Of a stretch of DNA of 64,000 bases, positions 1-12,279 are shown in pieces. The DNA is taken from contig WOFQ01000030.1 in the NCBI GenBank assembly GCA_012184525.1, forward strand, positions 354,878-418,877, given 5' to 3'. Under the pieces are notes generated by a model. That model did not search any database. It was not told the DNA's origin and saw only the letters and a program-made list of their open reading frames with translations. The position numbers were made by a program, and so were the translations under genes. The DNA comes from Xenoacremonium recifei (Eukaryota; Ascomycota; Sordariomycetes; Hypocreales; Nectriaceae). Each line of letters begins with the position of its first letter. The stretch's first letter is position 1.

Positions 1-1471
1 TAGTCGCCGCCTCAGCACCAAATTCCATTGCCTTGATTATTGGGCGGGCTATTCAAGGTTGTGGTTGTTCGGGTACTTTAAGTGGTTCAGTCTTGATCAT
101 TAACTTTACTGCGGCGCCGAGTCGCCGGCCTCTGCTGATTGGGGTCTGGATGGGCGTTTTTATGGGCGCTACCGTTCTTGGTCCTCTCCTGGGCGGAGTG
201 TTCACTACTGAATTGACTTGGAGATGGTGAGCCTTGCTGGTCTTCGCACTGATGACATCTAACGTGGAAAGGTGTTTCTGGATTAATCTTCCAATCGGTG
301 GCCTAGCTTTTGTTCTGCAACTTCTTTTCCTACGCATACCGAACGAGATTAAGCCGACACCTGCAACATGGAGGGAGATCATTCTGCAACTCGATTTCTC
401 GGGATTCATGATCCTTACTGCTTCGTTGATCAGCTATACACTTGCATTGGAATGGGGAGGATTGACAAAGTCATGGTCGGATGGTACCGTCATAGCTACT
501 CTCGCCATGTGGCTTGTCTTGACTATCGGCTTCTTCGTTAACGAATGGCTCCTCGGCGCGAGAGCAATGATGCCGCTTTACATACTCAAACCGCGTATGA
601 CATGGACGAGTTGTCTCTATGCTTGGATGTAAGTAACTACACTTTGAACATTCCCTTGATTTCAAGAAGCGAGATACTGATTTCTTCAGTGCAAACTGCG
701 CCAACTTTCAGGTGCTTTTCTACTTACCTATCTACTTTCAGTCTGTCAAAGGCGACTCAGCTATCATGAGCGGTGTTTACACTCTTCCCTTTGTGCTCTT
801 CTACGCTTTGGGCTCGTTTCTTAGCGGTATCTGGATTGGCAGGACAAGGCTCCCGATTGCCGCGGAGATCGTTAGCCCTTTATTAGCACTAATTGGTACT
901 ATCCTGTTTTACCTGATGGATATCACTACCTCTAAAGCTTGGTATATTGGAGCCCAGATTCCCTTTGGGCTTGGCATTGGCCTTGGCAATCAAGTTCCTG
1001 TCACTGTACTGCAGGCATTTGCGAAGCCGGACGAAGTTGCAGCTACTGTGGGCATTCTCTTCAGTCAGTGAAACTTTGCGGAGATGTTGTGTGAAGTATT
1101 GACATACGTGAATAGCATGCCAAACCGTCAGCGGCGCCTATTTCAACACCGCGGCACAATCCGTGTTCGAAAACACTATATACAAAAGGCTAGCAACCAC
1201 CGCTCCAGGGATCGGCTCAAGCAGAATTAGTAAGGCTGGTGCGGCGGGCCTCAGAAATAGTTTCAACGGACAGGAACTCAATCTTGTGCTTGAGGCATAC
1301 ATGGCCGGTACCAAGAATGTTTTCATTTTTGCCGTTGTAGCAGCAGCCGTAAGTACGTTGGTTGCGCTCTTGATTCCCCGATCGAGAATCCCGGCTGCCA
1401 AGGAAGAGGCAAAGAAGAAAGAGACGACAAACGGAAGTCCGGATGAAGGATATCATAACATGAATTATTGA
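1..1471 (+). CDS. DHA2-type (14-TM) MFS drug/efflux transporter, 5' end outside window
   Basis: A major facilitator of the DHA2 drug-efflux type in the plasma membrane, expected to export toxic compounds by proton antiport. The reading frame is already open at base 3, so roughly the first 100 residues lie outside the window. I place exons at <1-226, 272-628, 690-1067 and 1132-1471 (432 residues visible). Splicing at 226/272 restores RWCFWINLPIGG, the hallmark of 14-helix DHA2 proteins; splicing at 628/690 restores NFQVLFYLPIYFQ. An early GRAIQGCG segment matches the conserved loop around helix 4. The fourth exon ends in a basic tail. The third intron acceptor (ag at 1130-1131) is the only in-frame choice I found, but the rebuilt residues there are less conserved. 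The substrate cannot be told from sequence. Confidence 0.88.
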
Positions 1472-2579
1472 AAAGCAAATATAGATCAAAATTTCATTTC
1501 TTAACTTATATTATTAGAGTTACCTAATTTTAATTAGAATTAAATAAGTAATTACTATTTCCCTAAGTCATAAATAAGAAATATTAATATAAGCTATACT
1601 AGTAGTAGGTAATACTTTTAATATATATATTAAATCCACTAATCTGAATTATATAAATACCTAGTATAAATAAACCTTTAGTATTAAAGAAGTTTAATAT
1701 AGGTTTTGATAAAGAATATAGAGTTACGAAGTAGATAAAGAACTGGATAGGAAATAAGGACCTAGATAAGGTGCATATAGTTAGCTCAGCTTATGAGAGA
1801 GGGTTAAGGATTTAGAGGTTAATTGAGGAATTAAAAGCTTTCCTAATAATATAGACTTTACCGAGTATATATAAAAAAATATTACAGGTGAACCAGATAA
1901 TTTGAAAGTAGGAGATATTAACATCCTTTTGGGAGGACATTTACAACTCGTTAGAAAATTATGCGGTTTCTCTCGATTCAGGTATGGGTGGCTCCCGTCG
2001 TCGACATAATTATAATATCAGAGTCATTATCTAAAGGGTTACATGTAGCCTTAGAGGGGGTTTAGTTGGTCACTTTGAAGTATCATTCGGGGCATGTTCA
2101 CTCGTTAGCTGTATTACGATGCCAATCAGATCAATTGATATTACCACTTCAGTAGACTTGTAAGGCAGGCAAAGCGACTTAACCCATTCCAGTCTTAATC
2201 AGACTTATAAGGCTTGAGACCTTTTCTAAGGGCGCGTCAGCCCTTCCAGACCTCCTCTGGCCGGCATGTGGGCACACCTGTCTATTCATCCCCGGAAAGC
2301 GGCCCCACTGCCAGTCACAACGAAGCTCAGGGATACAGGGATTCCCAACTGGCAACGCAACTACAAGAGAGAAACTCGTATAAAGCGCTACTGGATAAAT
2401 GTATACTAATATGAAGTTCAACCCCAGGCGCATGGGTTGTGTATCGGGATGACAATAACCGGTTCCGCCGCCGCCGTGGTAGATGAGAAGAGTGGAAGCT
2501 GTCTTGACTACTCCGTACTCTGTCATTTCATTGCCCTTCACTGTCTCCAGTCCTCTCACGGAACCCAGGCAAGGCGTAA
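1472..2579. other. AT-rich gene-less spacer, probably decayed repeat
   Basis: No supportable gene. Bases about 1490-1960 are strongly AT-rich and TA-rich, with traces of open frame crossed by many stops on the + strand at 1740-2000. This looks like a repeat decayed by C-to-T mutation. Bases 2170-2560 return to normal composition and form the leader of the flavin oxidase gene. Confidence 0.5.
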
Positions 2580-4022
2580 ATGATGAGCAACCAACTCGAA
2601 AAGCTGCGGGTCCTCCTCCGCTTCCATGAGCATATCACATTTGCGACGCCAGACTCGGTCAATTTCGTCACGCTGCGCGAGGCTTATATTCTCGACTATC
2701 CAGCGGTGCCGCTAGCGATTGTCCGTCCTCAAACAGTTACTGATATCGCGCTTCTCGTATCACACGCTGTCGCCGAAGGTATCCCGATCTGCGTACGAGG
2801 GGGCGGCCATGACCTGTTTGGGCGTTGTTTCGCATCAGGTGCCATCGTCATCGACATGCGTGATATGGCGTCGGTCAGTGTTGCTACCGATCGTTGCTCA
2901 GCGAATATTGGTGGCGGTGTACTAGCTTCGAGTCTCGCTACTGAACTAAGCCGGCACAAGCTGGCCACGGCCGTGGGGTCGGCTCCAACGGTGGGCTGGG
3001 TGGGTTGGGCAACACACGGAGGCTACGGCCCCTTCGTTGCGAACTATGGCCTCGGCGTAGATCAGATACTCGGGGCAACTATCATCAATTGCAAAGGGGA
3101 TATTGTGGAAGCGGACGAGCTGATGCTAGAAGCTATTCGTGGCGGCGGAGGCTGTATTGGCGTTATTGCCGAATTAACCATAAAGGTCTATCCACTAAAT
3201 CAGGTCAGAGCAGATAATCTTCTTAATGTTGTGGTAATACTACTTACCATCTAATCTGGCTCGTAGGTACTTGGCGGTGTACTACTGTTCAGAACGGAAC
3301 ACTTTGGAGCCACATTCAGCAAGTTTACAGCAGGATACAAGGCTCTTGAGGCCCAAGGCCTGCCTGATGCATTGGGTATTCAGCAGAGTTATGTCAATAC
3401 CACCTTTGGTAAAGTTTTCTCAGCAATCTTTGTGTGGAGTTCTGATAATCACGACCTTGGCCATCGCTACCTGCAACAGATCAAGCAGCTTGGAGATGTG
3501 TTTCACGACAGTGTCGTTCCTAGGCGGATTGAAGATTGGCTCGACGATTCAGGTTCTTTCGTACCTAAGTCAGCTCATGGGGGAAACTGCACTATCAGTG
3601 TCCACAATTTCACTGACGAGGTTATCGCCACGATGGGAAATCATCTTGCTGATATGCCCCCTGATCCCGCAACACTCTTCTCGGTACACGAATTGCGTGG
3701 CAAATCGGCCTCTCTGCGACCCGACTCCGTTTTTGGAGCGCGCATTCCACACTATGTAATGGAATTTATCGCCACTTCCAGCTCGCCTCAACAAGCCCGT
3801 GATTCTTGGAAATGGGCGACTGGTTTCCGTGATGCCGTGAAGAACACGGAAACCAGTAATATTTCGCGTTTTACGTATATATCACTGACACCTCCTAGCG
3901 ACGCCGATTACGCGGCCATTTATGGACCATGTTGGGGGAGGCTTTTGAAAATCAAGAAGAAGTATGATCCGGACAACGTATTCAAGCATGCTATGCCTCA
4001 ATTTGAATTGGCTACAAAATAA
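2580..4022 (+). CDS. FAD-linked oxidoreductase, berberine-bridge / 6-hydroxynicotine-oxidase-like
   Basis: A flavin oxidase of the PCMH/BBE family, which oxidises alcohols, amines or phenolic secondary metabolites with oxygen. Exons 2580-3203 and 3267-4022 give 459 residues. The N-terminal FAD domain has RGGGHD near residue 77, whose His is the usual 8-alpha covalent FAD anchor. The second anchor, the Cys of GxCPTVG in double-linked members, is replaced here (GSAPTVG), so I infer a singly linked flavin. RGGGGCIGV follows, and the C-terminus has the BBE-type KKKYDPDNVF motif. The donor is GTCAGA, slightly weak, but the junction restores frame and the acceptor is a clear tag. No signal peptide is obvious, unlike many secreted members. 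Transcribed in the same direction as the next transporter, 538 bases away. Substrate unknown. Confidence 0.87.
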
Positions 4023-4560
4023 CTACGAGGATGTGCTCTTCATATCTACTCGAGCAATCAAGGTACATTTTGAAATGTTTGTTCTATGTGTTTCCGTGTG
4101 TCTTACTTAGAACCCGGTTCTCTTGGCTACTTGACCGTGTATCCTTAAGATTATCAGCTTTAATCCCATGGATGAGTCTATTCTTCATTTACTTACATCG
4201 AGTATCCATTTAGTTACAACCGGTCTTAATGCTGCCTCCGTTGGACTTCTACTTTCCACAATACGGCTTAACTACATCGACTTTGCCCCAAAAGCAAGCC
4301 TCCAACAGGCTGCACACAATTACCTTTGTGACACCACTGTAGCCATGGGCATTTGTGTGGAAGCTAGAGCGGAATGTGGGCATCCGTGGGCGGGAGCGGA
4401 ATGCGGGGCGGACCGGTCTGTGGTGGCACATCCCGAACAGGGAGAACGCGGGGAAATCGCGGGGTGAATCTGATATCTCGCGATACTTCATTGTAATGCC
4501 GCAACATTAGTTCTCGAGAGAAGTAAACTCATTCCTCATTTCACATTTCCAGACTTCTCC
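4023..4560. other. Intergenic spacer between oxidase and SP transporter
   Basis: No gene seen. It contains a GC-rich stretch at about 4370-4470 with repeated CGGGG runs ahead of the transporter; an open frame there shows no family features and I treat it as leader or promoter. Confidence 0.4.
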
Positions 4561-6265
4561 ATGGCTAAGGCAAACACGCCCATGGGTGCCGCCCATATTG
4601 AATGGGGTGGGCAGCTCGGATACCAGAAAACGACATGGCCTATGATCACTCTTTCTTTTTGGGTAGGCATGTTTGGATGGCTTGCCAACTTCGATTCTGC
4701 GTTTGGTGGTATCGTACTTCTCATGGAACCATATAAAAAGTCCTTTGGCCACTGTATCATCGCCCCAGACGGTGCCGAGACTTGCGCAGTCACGGCTCTT
4801 CAGCAGTCACTGGTGCAGCTGACAACTCTATTTGCTGCCGTCGGCGGCCTACTCGGAGCTGTAGTTGGCGACCATCTCGGCCGCAGAGGCACCCTGCAGG
4901 TTGCTTGCTTATTTGTCGCCGCTGGCGCTGCTGGGATGGTTGTGTCAGAGGGGAGCTTCGTCAAATATATGGTTTGCAAGTGTATTGGTGGAATTGGAAT
5001 GGGATTAATTTACAGCGCAGCCCCAACCTGGGGTGTTGAGTCAGTGGCGCCGGGGAAGCGAGGTGTCTTAATGAGTTTCTACAACGTCGGGCTTGGATGT
5101 GGCAATGTAATCGCTGCAGCGGTATGTTCATAAAATCTCATGATACTCAGAAATCTCCGCCAAGTCTTTGTCCTGAAATGGCCTTTAACTAACGTACGTG
5201 CTTAACAGGTTTGTTTAGGTTCTTCGAGCTTGACCACTAACTGGTCATGGCGAATGCCGATTATCTGCCAGATTCCTGTCTCGGCCTTCTTAGCTATCGT
5301 GGCCCAGTTCTTCCACGAGTCTCCCAGATGGCTTCTCACAAAAGGCAATGAAAGTGCGGCACGGAGATCTTTTGCTAAATACAATAGCCGTCAGCCTGAC
5401 TCGCCGGAGGTGGATTTTCAGGTCGCTGAGACATTGCATGCCATAGAGACCGAGACCGCGATGGCCCAGCAACGATCCTTCACTGACATTTTCCGTGGAC
5501 TGGATCTCAAACGCACTAATATTGCTGTCTTAGTTCTGCTAGGAAATGCTCTCACTGGGATTCAGTTTGTTATCCCATACACAGCCTTATTCCTTGCCGA
5601 CATCGGCCTCACAAACTCATACGCCCTAAACGTTGCCATCAGCTCCTGTGGTAGGCTAGCCCACAGCCCAGAAATCAAGGATCAAATTAACTTTCAATTC
5701 TATAGTTCTGGCTGGCACAATCCCGGGGCCCATTCTGTGTGAATACGTCGGCCGTCGAGTTTCTCTTATAGCTGGATATGTCATTATGGCAGCTTGTATG
5801 CTTATTTTTGCTACGACTGCCTCCGGGCTTGGCCAGTCCAGCAGCACAGCGCAGAATGTTCTAGTCGCATTCCTCTGCATATGGGCTTTCGTTTTCGGGG
5901 CGACTAGCGGCCCTATAGTATGGGTATCGTCGCCTGAAATGCATTCACTCCGTCTTCGAACGATCGCGCAATCGTTTGCAGTTTCGATTTGGGAGATCTT
6001 CAGTTTTGGGGCAGCATTCTGGACTCCTTACATGTTGAATACCTCATATGGAAATATGGGTTCTAAAGTCGGCTACTTCTATTTCGGCATCACAGCAGCC
6101 ATAATAGTCCTCACGGTACTATTTGTGCCAGAGACTGGCCGGCTAAGCTTAGAACAGATTGACGAACAATTTATCGAAGGGGTCCCGGCTTGGAAGACTA
6201 GTCTGGCCAGGAACAAACGACTTTCGGCTGAGAGAATCTCTGTAATACAACAGGTTAAGGGGTAG
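4561..6265 (+). CDS. MFS sugar-porter (SP) family transporter
   Basis: A sugar-porter family proton symporter of the plasma membrane for hexoses, disaccharides, polyols or related acids. Exons 4561-5121, 5209-5650 and 5706-6265 give 520 residues, the usual SP length. Diagnostic features are DHLGRRG after helix 2, the central HESPRWLLTKG, EYVGRR after helix 8 and the C-terminal PETGRLSLEQIDEQF. About twelve hydrophobic segments are visible. The N-terminal GMFGWLANFDSAFGG fits helix 1 of maltose or quinate permease-like members. Both introns are canonical. It lies downstream of the flavin oxidase on the same strand and may import that enzyme's substrate, but this is only positional. Exact substrate not assignable. 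Confidence 0.9.
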
Positions 6266-6923
6266 AAAGAGAGAGACATTGAATCCTATGAGCTGAGCTG
6301 AGCATATGATGAATTATAATGACCTATCGGGAGACCATGGGATGCATGAGGTGGTATATTTTTCAGAACACCTTTTGATCTCTCATCAGCCATGTCTTTG
6401 CTTTGTTTCCTATGATAGTCTTCAATTGTGCGACCCTAATATCGCCCCGTTGTTTAATACTCATGACTTTTCGGGATGCTTGAAGCTTCCTCACGTCTTG
6501 GGAACAAAGCTAGAAAGTAGATATTGTAGCTGCATGAAAAAGCTAGGTTGAGGTTAAGAAAAGTTTTTCTCTTTACTGATTTTTAATTTCATCCATCGAT
6601 AGTTGTCTTCAAGACGGCCCTTCACACCTCTATCCTCATTTAGCTCACAATCGTAGAAAAATCAGATTCAAAGGCTTACCTAGGAATACGCATCCGCTAC
6701 TGTGTATGTAGGCTAGAGCTGGATACTATCTCGGATGATCAACTACACTGGCCCCGATTTCAACACACTGGACTCCACCGTATATGACCAGGTGTCAAAC
6801 CCATTTAGTCCACGTTTAGGTTATGCACTAATTTCTCATCCCTTTCTTTGGTAATATTGCCCTTTGAACGGAGTATACACGAAATCTTGATTTCCCAAGA
6901 GAAAGCGAAACCACAAATCTCAA
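6266..6923. other. Intergenic region between convergent transporter and transporter relic
   Basis: No gene recognised. Short open frames on the + strand (for example 6306-6551) lack codon bias and motifs. Confidence 0.4.
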
Positions 6924-7391
6924 CTAAACTACTCTAGGTTTACCTAATGACATTTGACCCAAGTTTCCTGCTTCTTCAAGTTGCTCAACCCTGAGCTCTT
7001 CTCCCCTCTGACGCATCTTTGGCGCATAAATAGCTCTATTTGCGAAGATCAAGTCCATGTCTCCTAAGGAAAAGCCTTTAGTTTCAGGCATGAAAAGGTA
7101 GACAGTAATCCCACTCACGGAGATAGATGCCCCGAATAAGAAAAAAGTGCTGTACTTTATATTCATTATCATGTACGGAGTTGAGTAGACAATGACAAAC
7201 TGAGCTAGCCACTGGTTCAACACTGAGAACAGCATTGCAGCTGTTCGAATTTTCGTTGGGAAGACCTCAGCGGCGAATAACCACAGGGCAGCTTTCCAGG
7301 ACAAACAGTACGAGGCTGCATAGATGTAGATCATCACAATTGCCACGTAGGCACCGGCAAGATATGGCCGCCATCCATATATTTGCTTCAT
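6924..7391 (-). pseudogene. C-terminal fragment of an SP-family sugar transporter
   Basis: An uninterrupted frame of 155 residues that corresponds only to the last four or so helices of an SP transporter: GWRPYLAGAYVAIVMIYIYA, then FAAEVFPTKIR and the terminal MPETKGFSLGDMD motif. Nothing upstream on the minus strand (7392-7720) resembles the missing N-terminal two thirds, and no plausible intron extends it. I infer a 5'-deleted relic. It faces the intact SP transporter at 4561-6265 but its sequence is clearly different, so it is not a simple tandem copy. Confidence 0.75.
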
Positions 7392-9716
7392 TGCGCAAGA
7401 AGGAGGATTGGATTTGAGATTGTTTTATCGCATTCAATTGTGTGAAAGATCCTCTGCTTCTGAGAAATAGAGGGGGTCTGTGGGAGGGAGAGCGACTCAG
7501 CAGATATCGCAGTGATTATTAGTAAATCGAAAGTAAGTGGATGCGAAGGACCTGGGGATTTATATATCTATCTGATATCGACAGAACTATCCAACATTTG
7601 AAACTCACCAGCCAATCGCCTTCATCAGCGCTGATAATGAAACGGATATAATCAATTAAGAAATCCCACGAGAGGAGGGTGTCAAAGCTGGCGATAAACT
7701 AAAACGCTTCAGGTCGATAGCTCTTTGCGAAAATGTCGCACAAATCGAAGTGATGAACCTCTCCAGGGGATTGCTGTTGGCCATCAAATCGTCTGGAATG
7801 GAGGTGAGTACATTATAGGCTTAACTCTCTTCAATCTTCTCTCGCAATGGGCGAAACTTAGCGCCGACTTCGATGATTTCCGTATGAACAGAAACTTAAC
7901 TTCGTTATCATCGTAGTCGAATTAACGAAGAATTTTCATCGCTGACATGCCCTGGGAGCTTGTCCCCGGTGGGAAGGGTGGGAGATCGTCCAGTAATAAC
8001 TCATCCATTATCTGAAAGTATAAGCATAGATTCAATTGCGTTTATGGTATGGATACTTACTACTTGAAAACCTCGGCTTCATAGACGTGTCCTGATTCGA
8101 TAATGGTCACCGTCGAGCGCGGTAAATGGAGATATCCAGATGGGTTCTCGGCCTGCTTTAATTCAGTACAAGATCATAAGGTTATCTCACATCAGAGGGC
8201 AAGTAGACGTACGGTAGTGCAGAATAGTAGGGGACTTCGGGAAACCAGGGACTGAGGCCACAAGTGGATCCGATCAACAAGGAGTGACTTCAAGTTATAA
8301 GGAACCGGGAAGAGAAAATCTCATCGAGTGCACGAGCAGAGGGGACTTCGGAAGTGAAAAAGAGAAAAAGGTTGAAGAGGGTAAGGAAGGAAAATCGGGA
8401 AGGCGCACAAGGAAATTTTCCATGTAGGACAAGGATGTCACGTACAGACCAGTACACACCCCCCCCTTCTGGTTGAAGACAGTCATCGCGGCTTGCCTCC
8501 AGTATGGCGCTGCGACCCTATTGCGCTGCTTCTTAGTGGCTGCCCCTGGCTCCAAAGTAATGCCACTAGATCTGAACCAAGAATCAATTGTTTCATAGTC
8601 AGCCTTCTCGAGCTGGCGTAATTCGCTCATTTTCCGGTCTTTTAAGGGGTTGGCCTTGATTTTTGGATTTCCCATATAAATTGCAATTGGCACTAGTTTA
8701 GCCGCGTCCACTCCGCGACATACCACCTTTAGGTCGGCTTCTTACTCTATTTAATTATCAAGATACTCTCCTGTTGCAGTGACGTTTGGGAGCTTAGAGT
8801 TGAGGTATTCTGCATTAAGGAGGGAGGTTTCCCCCATCCAAGTAGTCCGCCTGTATAGCATGATTGATACTTATTGGTTTTGTTAGGGGCGGTAGGGTAG
8901 TGTTGTTTCAGCTGGTGGAGTTATTTCTAGGTGGAACAATTTGCCGCTGCAGCGAAGCGACACTGCTAGAAATTGAACCGACGTTCATCATGCTCGTCAT
9001 CTCTCTAGCCTTCCGGGACTTTCCCAAGGTTGCTGCTCCCGGAAATTGCTGATCCCTCTGCCGAGGGAGTCTAGGGAGCCTCTCTGGTCCGTATGACACA
9101 TACTAGCCTCTCATACAGGTGATGGTACGGTGTGCGTCTCATCTATTACCTATTTATGTATACGTTCAGTCTACCATGGCGCCCTCGAAAACATCTCAGC
9201 TCCACTAGCCCAGCTGCTGGCGTCTCGGACGCTGGTGCAAATGGGATCAACCGATCGAATCTCTCAGCAATAGCCGGAGTCCGAGTTCAAACTCGCCACT
9301 ACCACTAAGCTCGTCGAATTTGCCCGACTCGGGAAGTTCGAACCCAGTTTTCGAAACTGAGCCTCCTTACAGGATGAAGGAGGTTGTGCAACAGTCGCCG
9401 TATGATCCCAATTGCATAGACATAATAGCGATCCTTGGGCTCAACGGACACCGTGATAATGTAAGCGATTGATTGGCCCGTCATTTGAGGCTCATTCGTT
9501 GCGTGGGTGATACCCAGTAATTATAGTGTTATACCTACAGTGTCGTGGATTCAACCCCTCGCAGCTCCGCAACAATTTAACAACTCTTCAACATCGTTCT
9601 CATCTTCCTATTCTATGGGGCCTGAACCAAAGCAATTTACTGCTGTTCTAATGAGACGCATTTTCGACGAAAATGGGTTCATGATATTTTTTCGCAACGG
9701 ATATATCGACGGATAA
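7392..9716. other. Long gene-poor region, possible repeat relic
   Basis: About 2.3 kb without a supportable gene. The minus-strand frame at 8295-8726 reads smoothly upstream (VCRGVDAAKLVPIAIYMGN) and then breaks down; from memory it faintly resembles the linker part of fungal Ty3/Gypsy polyproteins, but I could not confirm this. Bases 9180-9480 hold another coding-like but stop-ridden stretch. Treated as decayed repeat or spacer. Confidence 0.35.
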
Positions 9717-10861
9717 CTATAAGCCAGTCTGAACTGGACCGTACTTTTGAGCATAGGCAGGAGTTGCTTTGCCATCTAGGACTTCCTGAAACCATGCCTC
9801 CAAACTATTGACCTGCATGTCAGGGTATAATTCCTTCGCATCCAAATATCCTAAGTATTTCGCATATTCTGGCGTATTGTCTCCGCGAATACCATACGAA
9901 TGTAAGTATTGCATACTCCATACTTTATGGATAGCCCTGGGATCTGTCGATATTCTTGCCTGTTCAATCACTGACAAAATAGTATCCTCCGTGACCTAAT
10001 ACGCAAGAGTAAGTAAATATGACTAACGCGCAACAGTTATACTTACATACTCGCGGTCAATCTTCTCTCCGCTCATTCTCTCAAATAACTCATGAACTTG
10101 ATTTTGAGAGAGCACTTCATTATAGGCGAAGACCATTTTGTTCAACGTCCTAGAGTCGGCAACAATGCGAGCCACCCAGCGGCCGATGTCCCTGTCATCC
10201 GTGAGGGCAGATGGAACAGTTCCATCCGCTGCTACTGTATTTGCGGGCATTATGGCGGCATATTTGGTTCGTCCTGATGGGACCGAAGGTATAGACAACT
10301 GGAACCACCACCCCACGTCGATGATCGTGTAAGGAAGATAGATTTTCTTTACGTAATTAAAGATGTCTTCTTTCTGTGTATTCAGTATCAGCGGAAAACT
10401 CGGTTTGCAACTTGACGTAATAATGTTTCGTGGAAATTACCATCTCACGCAGTTGCATCACACCCTTCGGTGGCCCAACTGTTGCAAACGAGCATGGAAC
10501 AAATCGGGACACACCCGCTGACTTCGCCGCATCTGCCAGGGGGATTTGGACAGGAAACGAGGGTGCATCCAGGGCCGAGATGAGTATTTCGATGCCTGAT
10601 AGATATTGAATAAGCTCATTTTTAGGTCCGTCCAGATCTGCGGCAACGATCTTAACTCCCCGATCCCTGAGTGTTCTGACTTGAGGTTTGCCAAGGGATG
10701 ATGGCCTTATTAAAGCCACTATCTCCTATCATCTAGCATTAGAATGTTGATTGGTCCAGGAGAAAGCGGAAACAAACAAATATGGGAGCAATGGACTCGA
10801 GGAGGCCGTTCACAATGGATGCACCCGTCTCTCCTGTTGCTCCGACTATCGCGACTTTCAT
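9717..10861 (-). CDS. NmrA-like / isoflavone-reductase-like NAD(P)-binding protein
   Basis: An atypical short-chain dehydrogenase of the NmrA/isoflavone reductase group, either an NAD(P)H-dependent reductase of phenolic or secondary metabolites or a redox-sensing protein. Four exons, all joined in phase 0: 10861-10778, 10725-10441, 10373-10047 and 9995-9717 (324 residues). The start gives MKVAIVGATGETGASIV, with the GxxGxxG dinucleotide-binding loop at residues 7-13. The second exon has ALIRPSSLGKP and FVPCSFATVGPPKGVM; the third has LPYTIIDVGWWFQL, typical of this family. The start was chosen because it lies just before the Rossmann motif. No catalytic Tyr-Lys pair is expected in this subfamily. 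It lies alone between spacers, upstream of the CFEM gene and the oxygenase pair. Confidence 0.87.
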
Positions 10862-12279
10862 GACGACCGATCAAAGGTGGGCTACTACTAAAGAGCTGCA
10901 AATGCAATTGGCTGATGACTGGAAGTTGGCTTGAGAGCGTCAGCGAAAAGAAACACAATGCATTATATTAGAATACTCTATAAGGCAGTGGAGGTGTCAC
11001 CCTCACGGGCTTTTGGTTTCCCCGATCCCAAGAAAAGTTTCCGAGAATTGTATTTGAATAGTGTGTAGGTCGTTAGAAGTGTTGAATCAACGGGTTGTTT
11101 TTTGCACCGATTCTCAGGGAAAAGTCTCCGAATGACTAATCTTCTTCGGTCTCGGTATCGGTCTCGGTCTCGCCATCGGAAACTGTCCTGGGGAAAGATA
11201 GCAACGTCCGTCAGCGATGTCGAGTGTCTCTTCGCAGGGTAGACACAAGCAACCTCTGAGAACAAGCTCGTAGTAGGCATGCTTGAAAATGCCGTTCTTC
11301 GAAACATTTATGATATGAAATGCGGTTTCCACCCCGCTATCAAGGACTACCGAACCGGCGGACACCTAAGGACTCCATCGCTTGACTTAGAAAATGGGAC
11401 AGCCCTGCATAAATATCCTTACCGTCCTCAGTGCTACTTTGCAGCCTTCTTTGAGCTGAGGGACTCTAAACTGAGGGAGGTTGAAAGATCACGTGTAGAA
11501 CAAGGATTCCAGCAATGTCAGGGGGGAAGAGGGTTACAACTGAGTATATTTGTCCTCGTCACGCTAAGAGATGTTTCTCTTTTTTGTCCATCTGTCACTT
11601 GTTTTTAATCTAGAACATAAATAATTAAAGTGATAATAAAGCTGAAATGTAATGACAATGACCGTATACGATAGGACGAAAGCGATCCTCTAGAGCGGGA
11701 CTTTGAAACCGCAGGCTTTAGTTACGAATGAAATAGCGTATACGACTGGAGAGGCCAATATTCGGTCGTGTTGCTGCTTCATCAGCTATATACCAATTAA
11801 TTGTGAGCGTCACATAGCTATGTAGGTCTATATTCTCCATGGCATCACAATTTGAAGTGGAGGCAAGCTATCCCCACGTCCGAATCGCTGATGGAAGGAA
11901 GACGGGCAAAAAACGAAGCTCTGAACACCAGGATTGTAAAAAGGTAACACGTGCCAGACTACGGTCGAAGGAGGGGTGGTACATTATAGCGACTTCCAAT
12001 TTCATGATTCGCCTGTGATGCTATGGTGTTTATATGATGTAAGTTCTGAGCTTGGCGAAGGCGTTATTAAGGACCGTGCAAGCGAGAGCGAAAGCGAAAT
12101 AGTTATCGTGGCGAAGTTACAGCCCTAGAACAAAGACTATATATCATGACCTGTTGATAACGGCGTTGATTTCTTTTTCCTAAAGATCCCGACTTTCGAT
12201 CAACATTGCCTTATTACCGCGATACTCGTCTTCTGTTACCTGGGCTGTCAGTTCTGTCCTTAATTCTCCACTACCCACT
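10862..12279. other. Gene-less region upstream of CFEM gene
   Basis: No supportable gene. A short imperfect repeat of a CGGTCT/CGGTAT unit lies at about 11145-11180. Long frames on either strand (such as 11279-11608 and 10978-11307) show no recognisable features. The last 300 bases serve as promoter and leader of the CFEM gene. Confidence 0.4.

Noticed and set aside
8295..8726. 143-residue minus-strand frame, possible retrotransposon polyprotein fragment
   Set aside because: It reads smoothly at its start and may be a repeat relic, but I could not tie it firmly to a family and it breaks down; noted only within the spacer.
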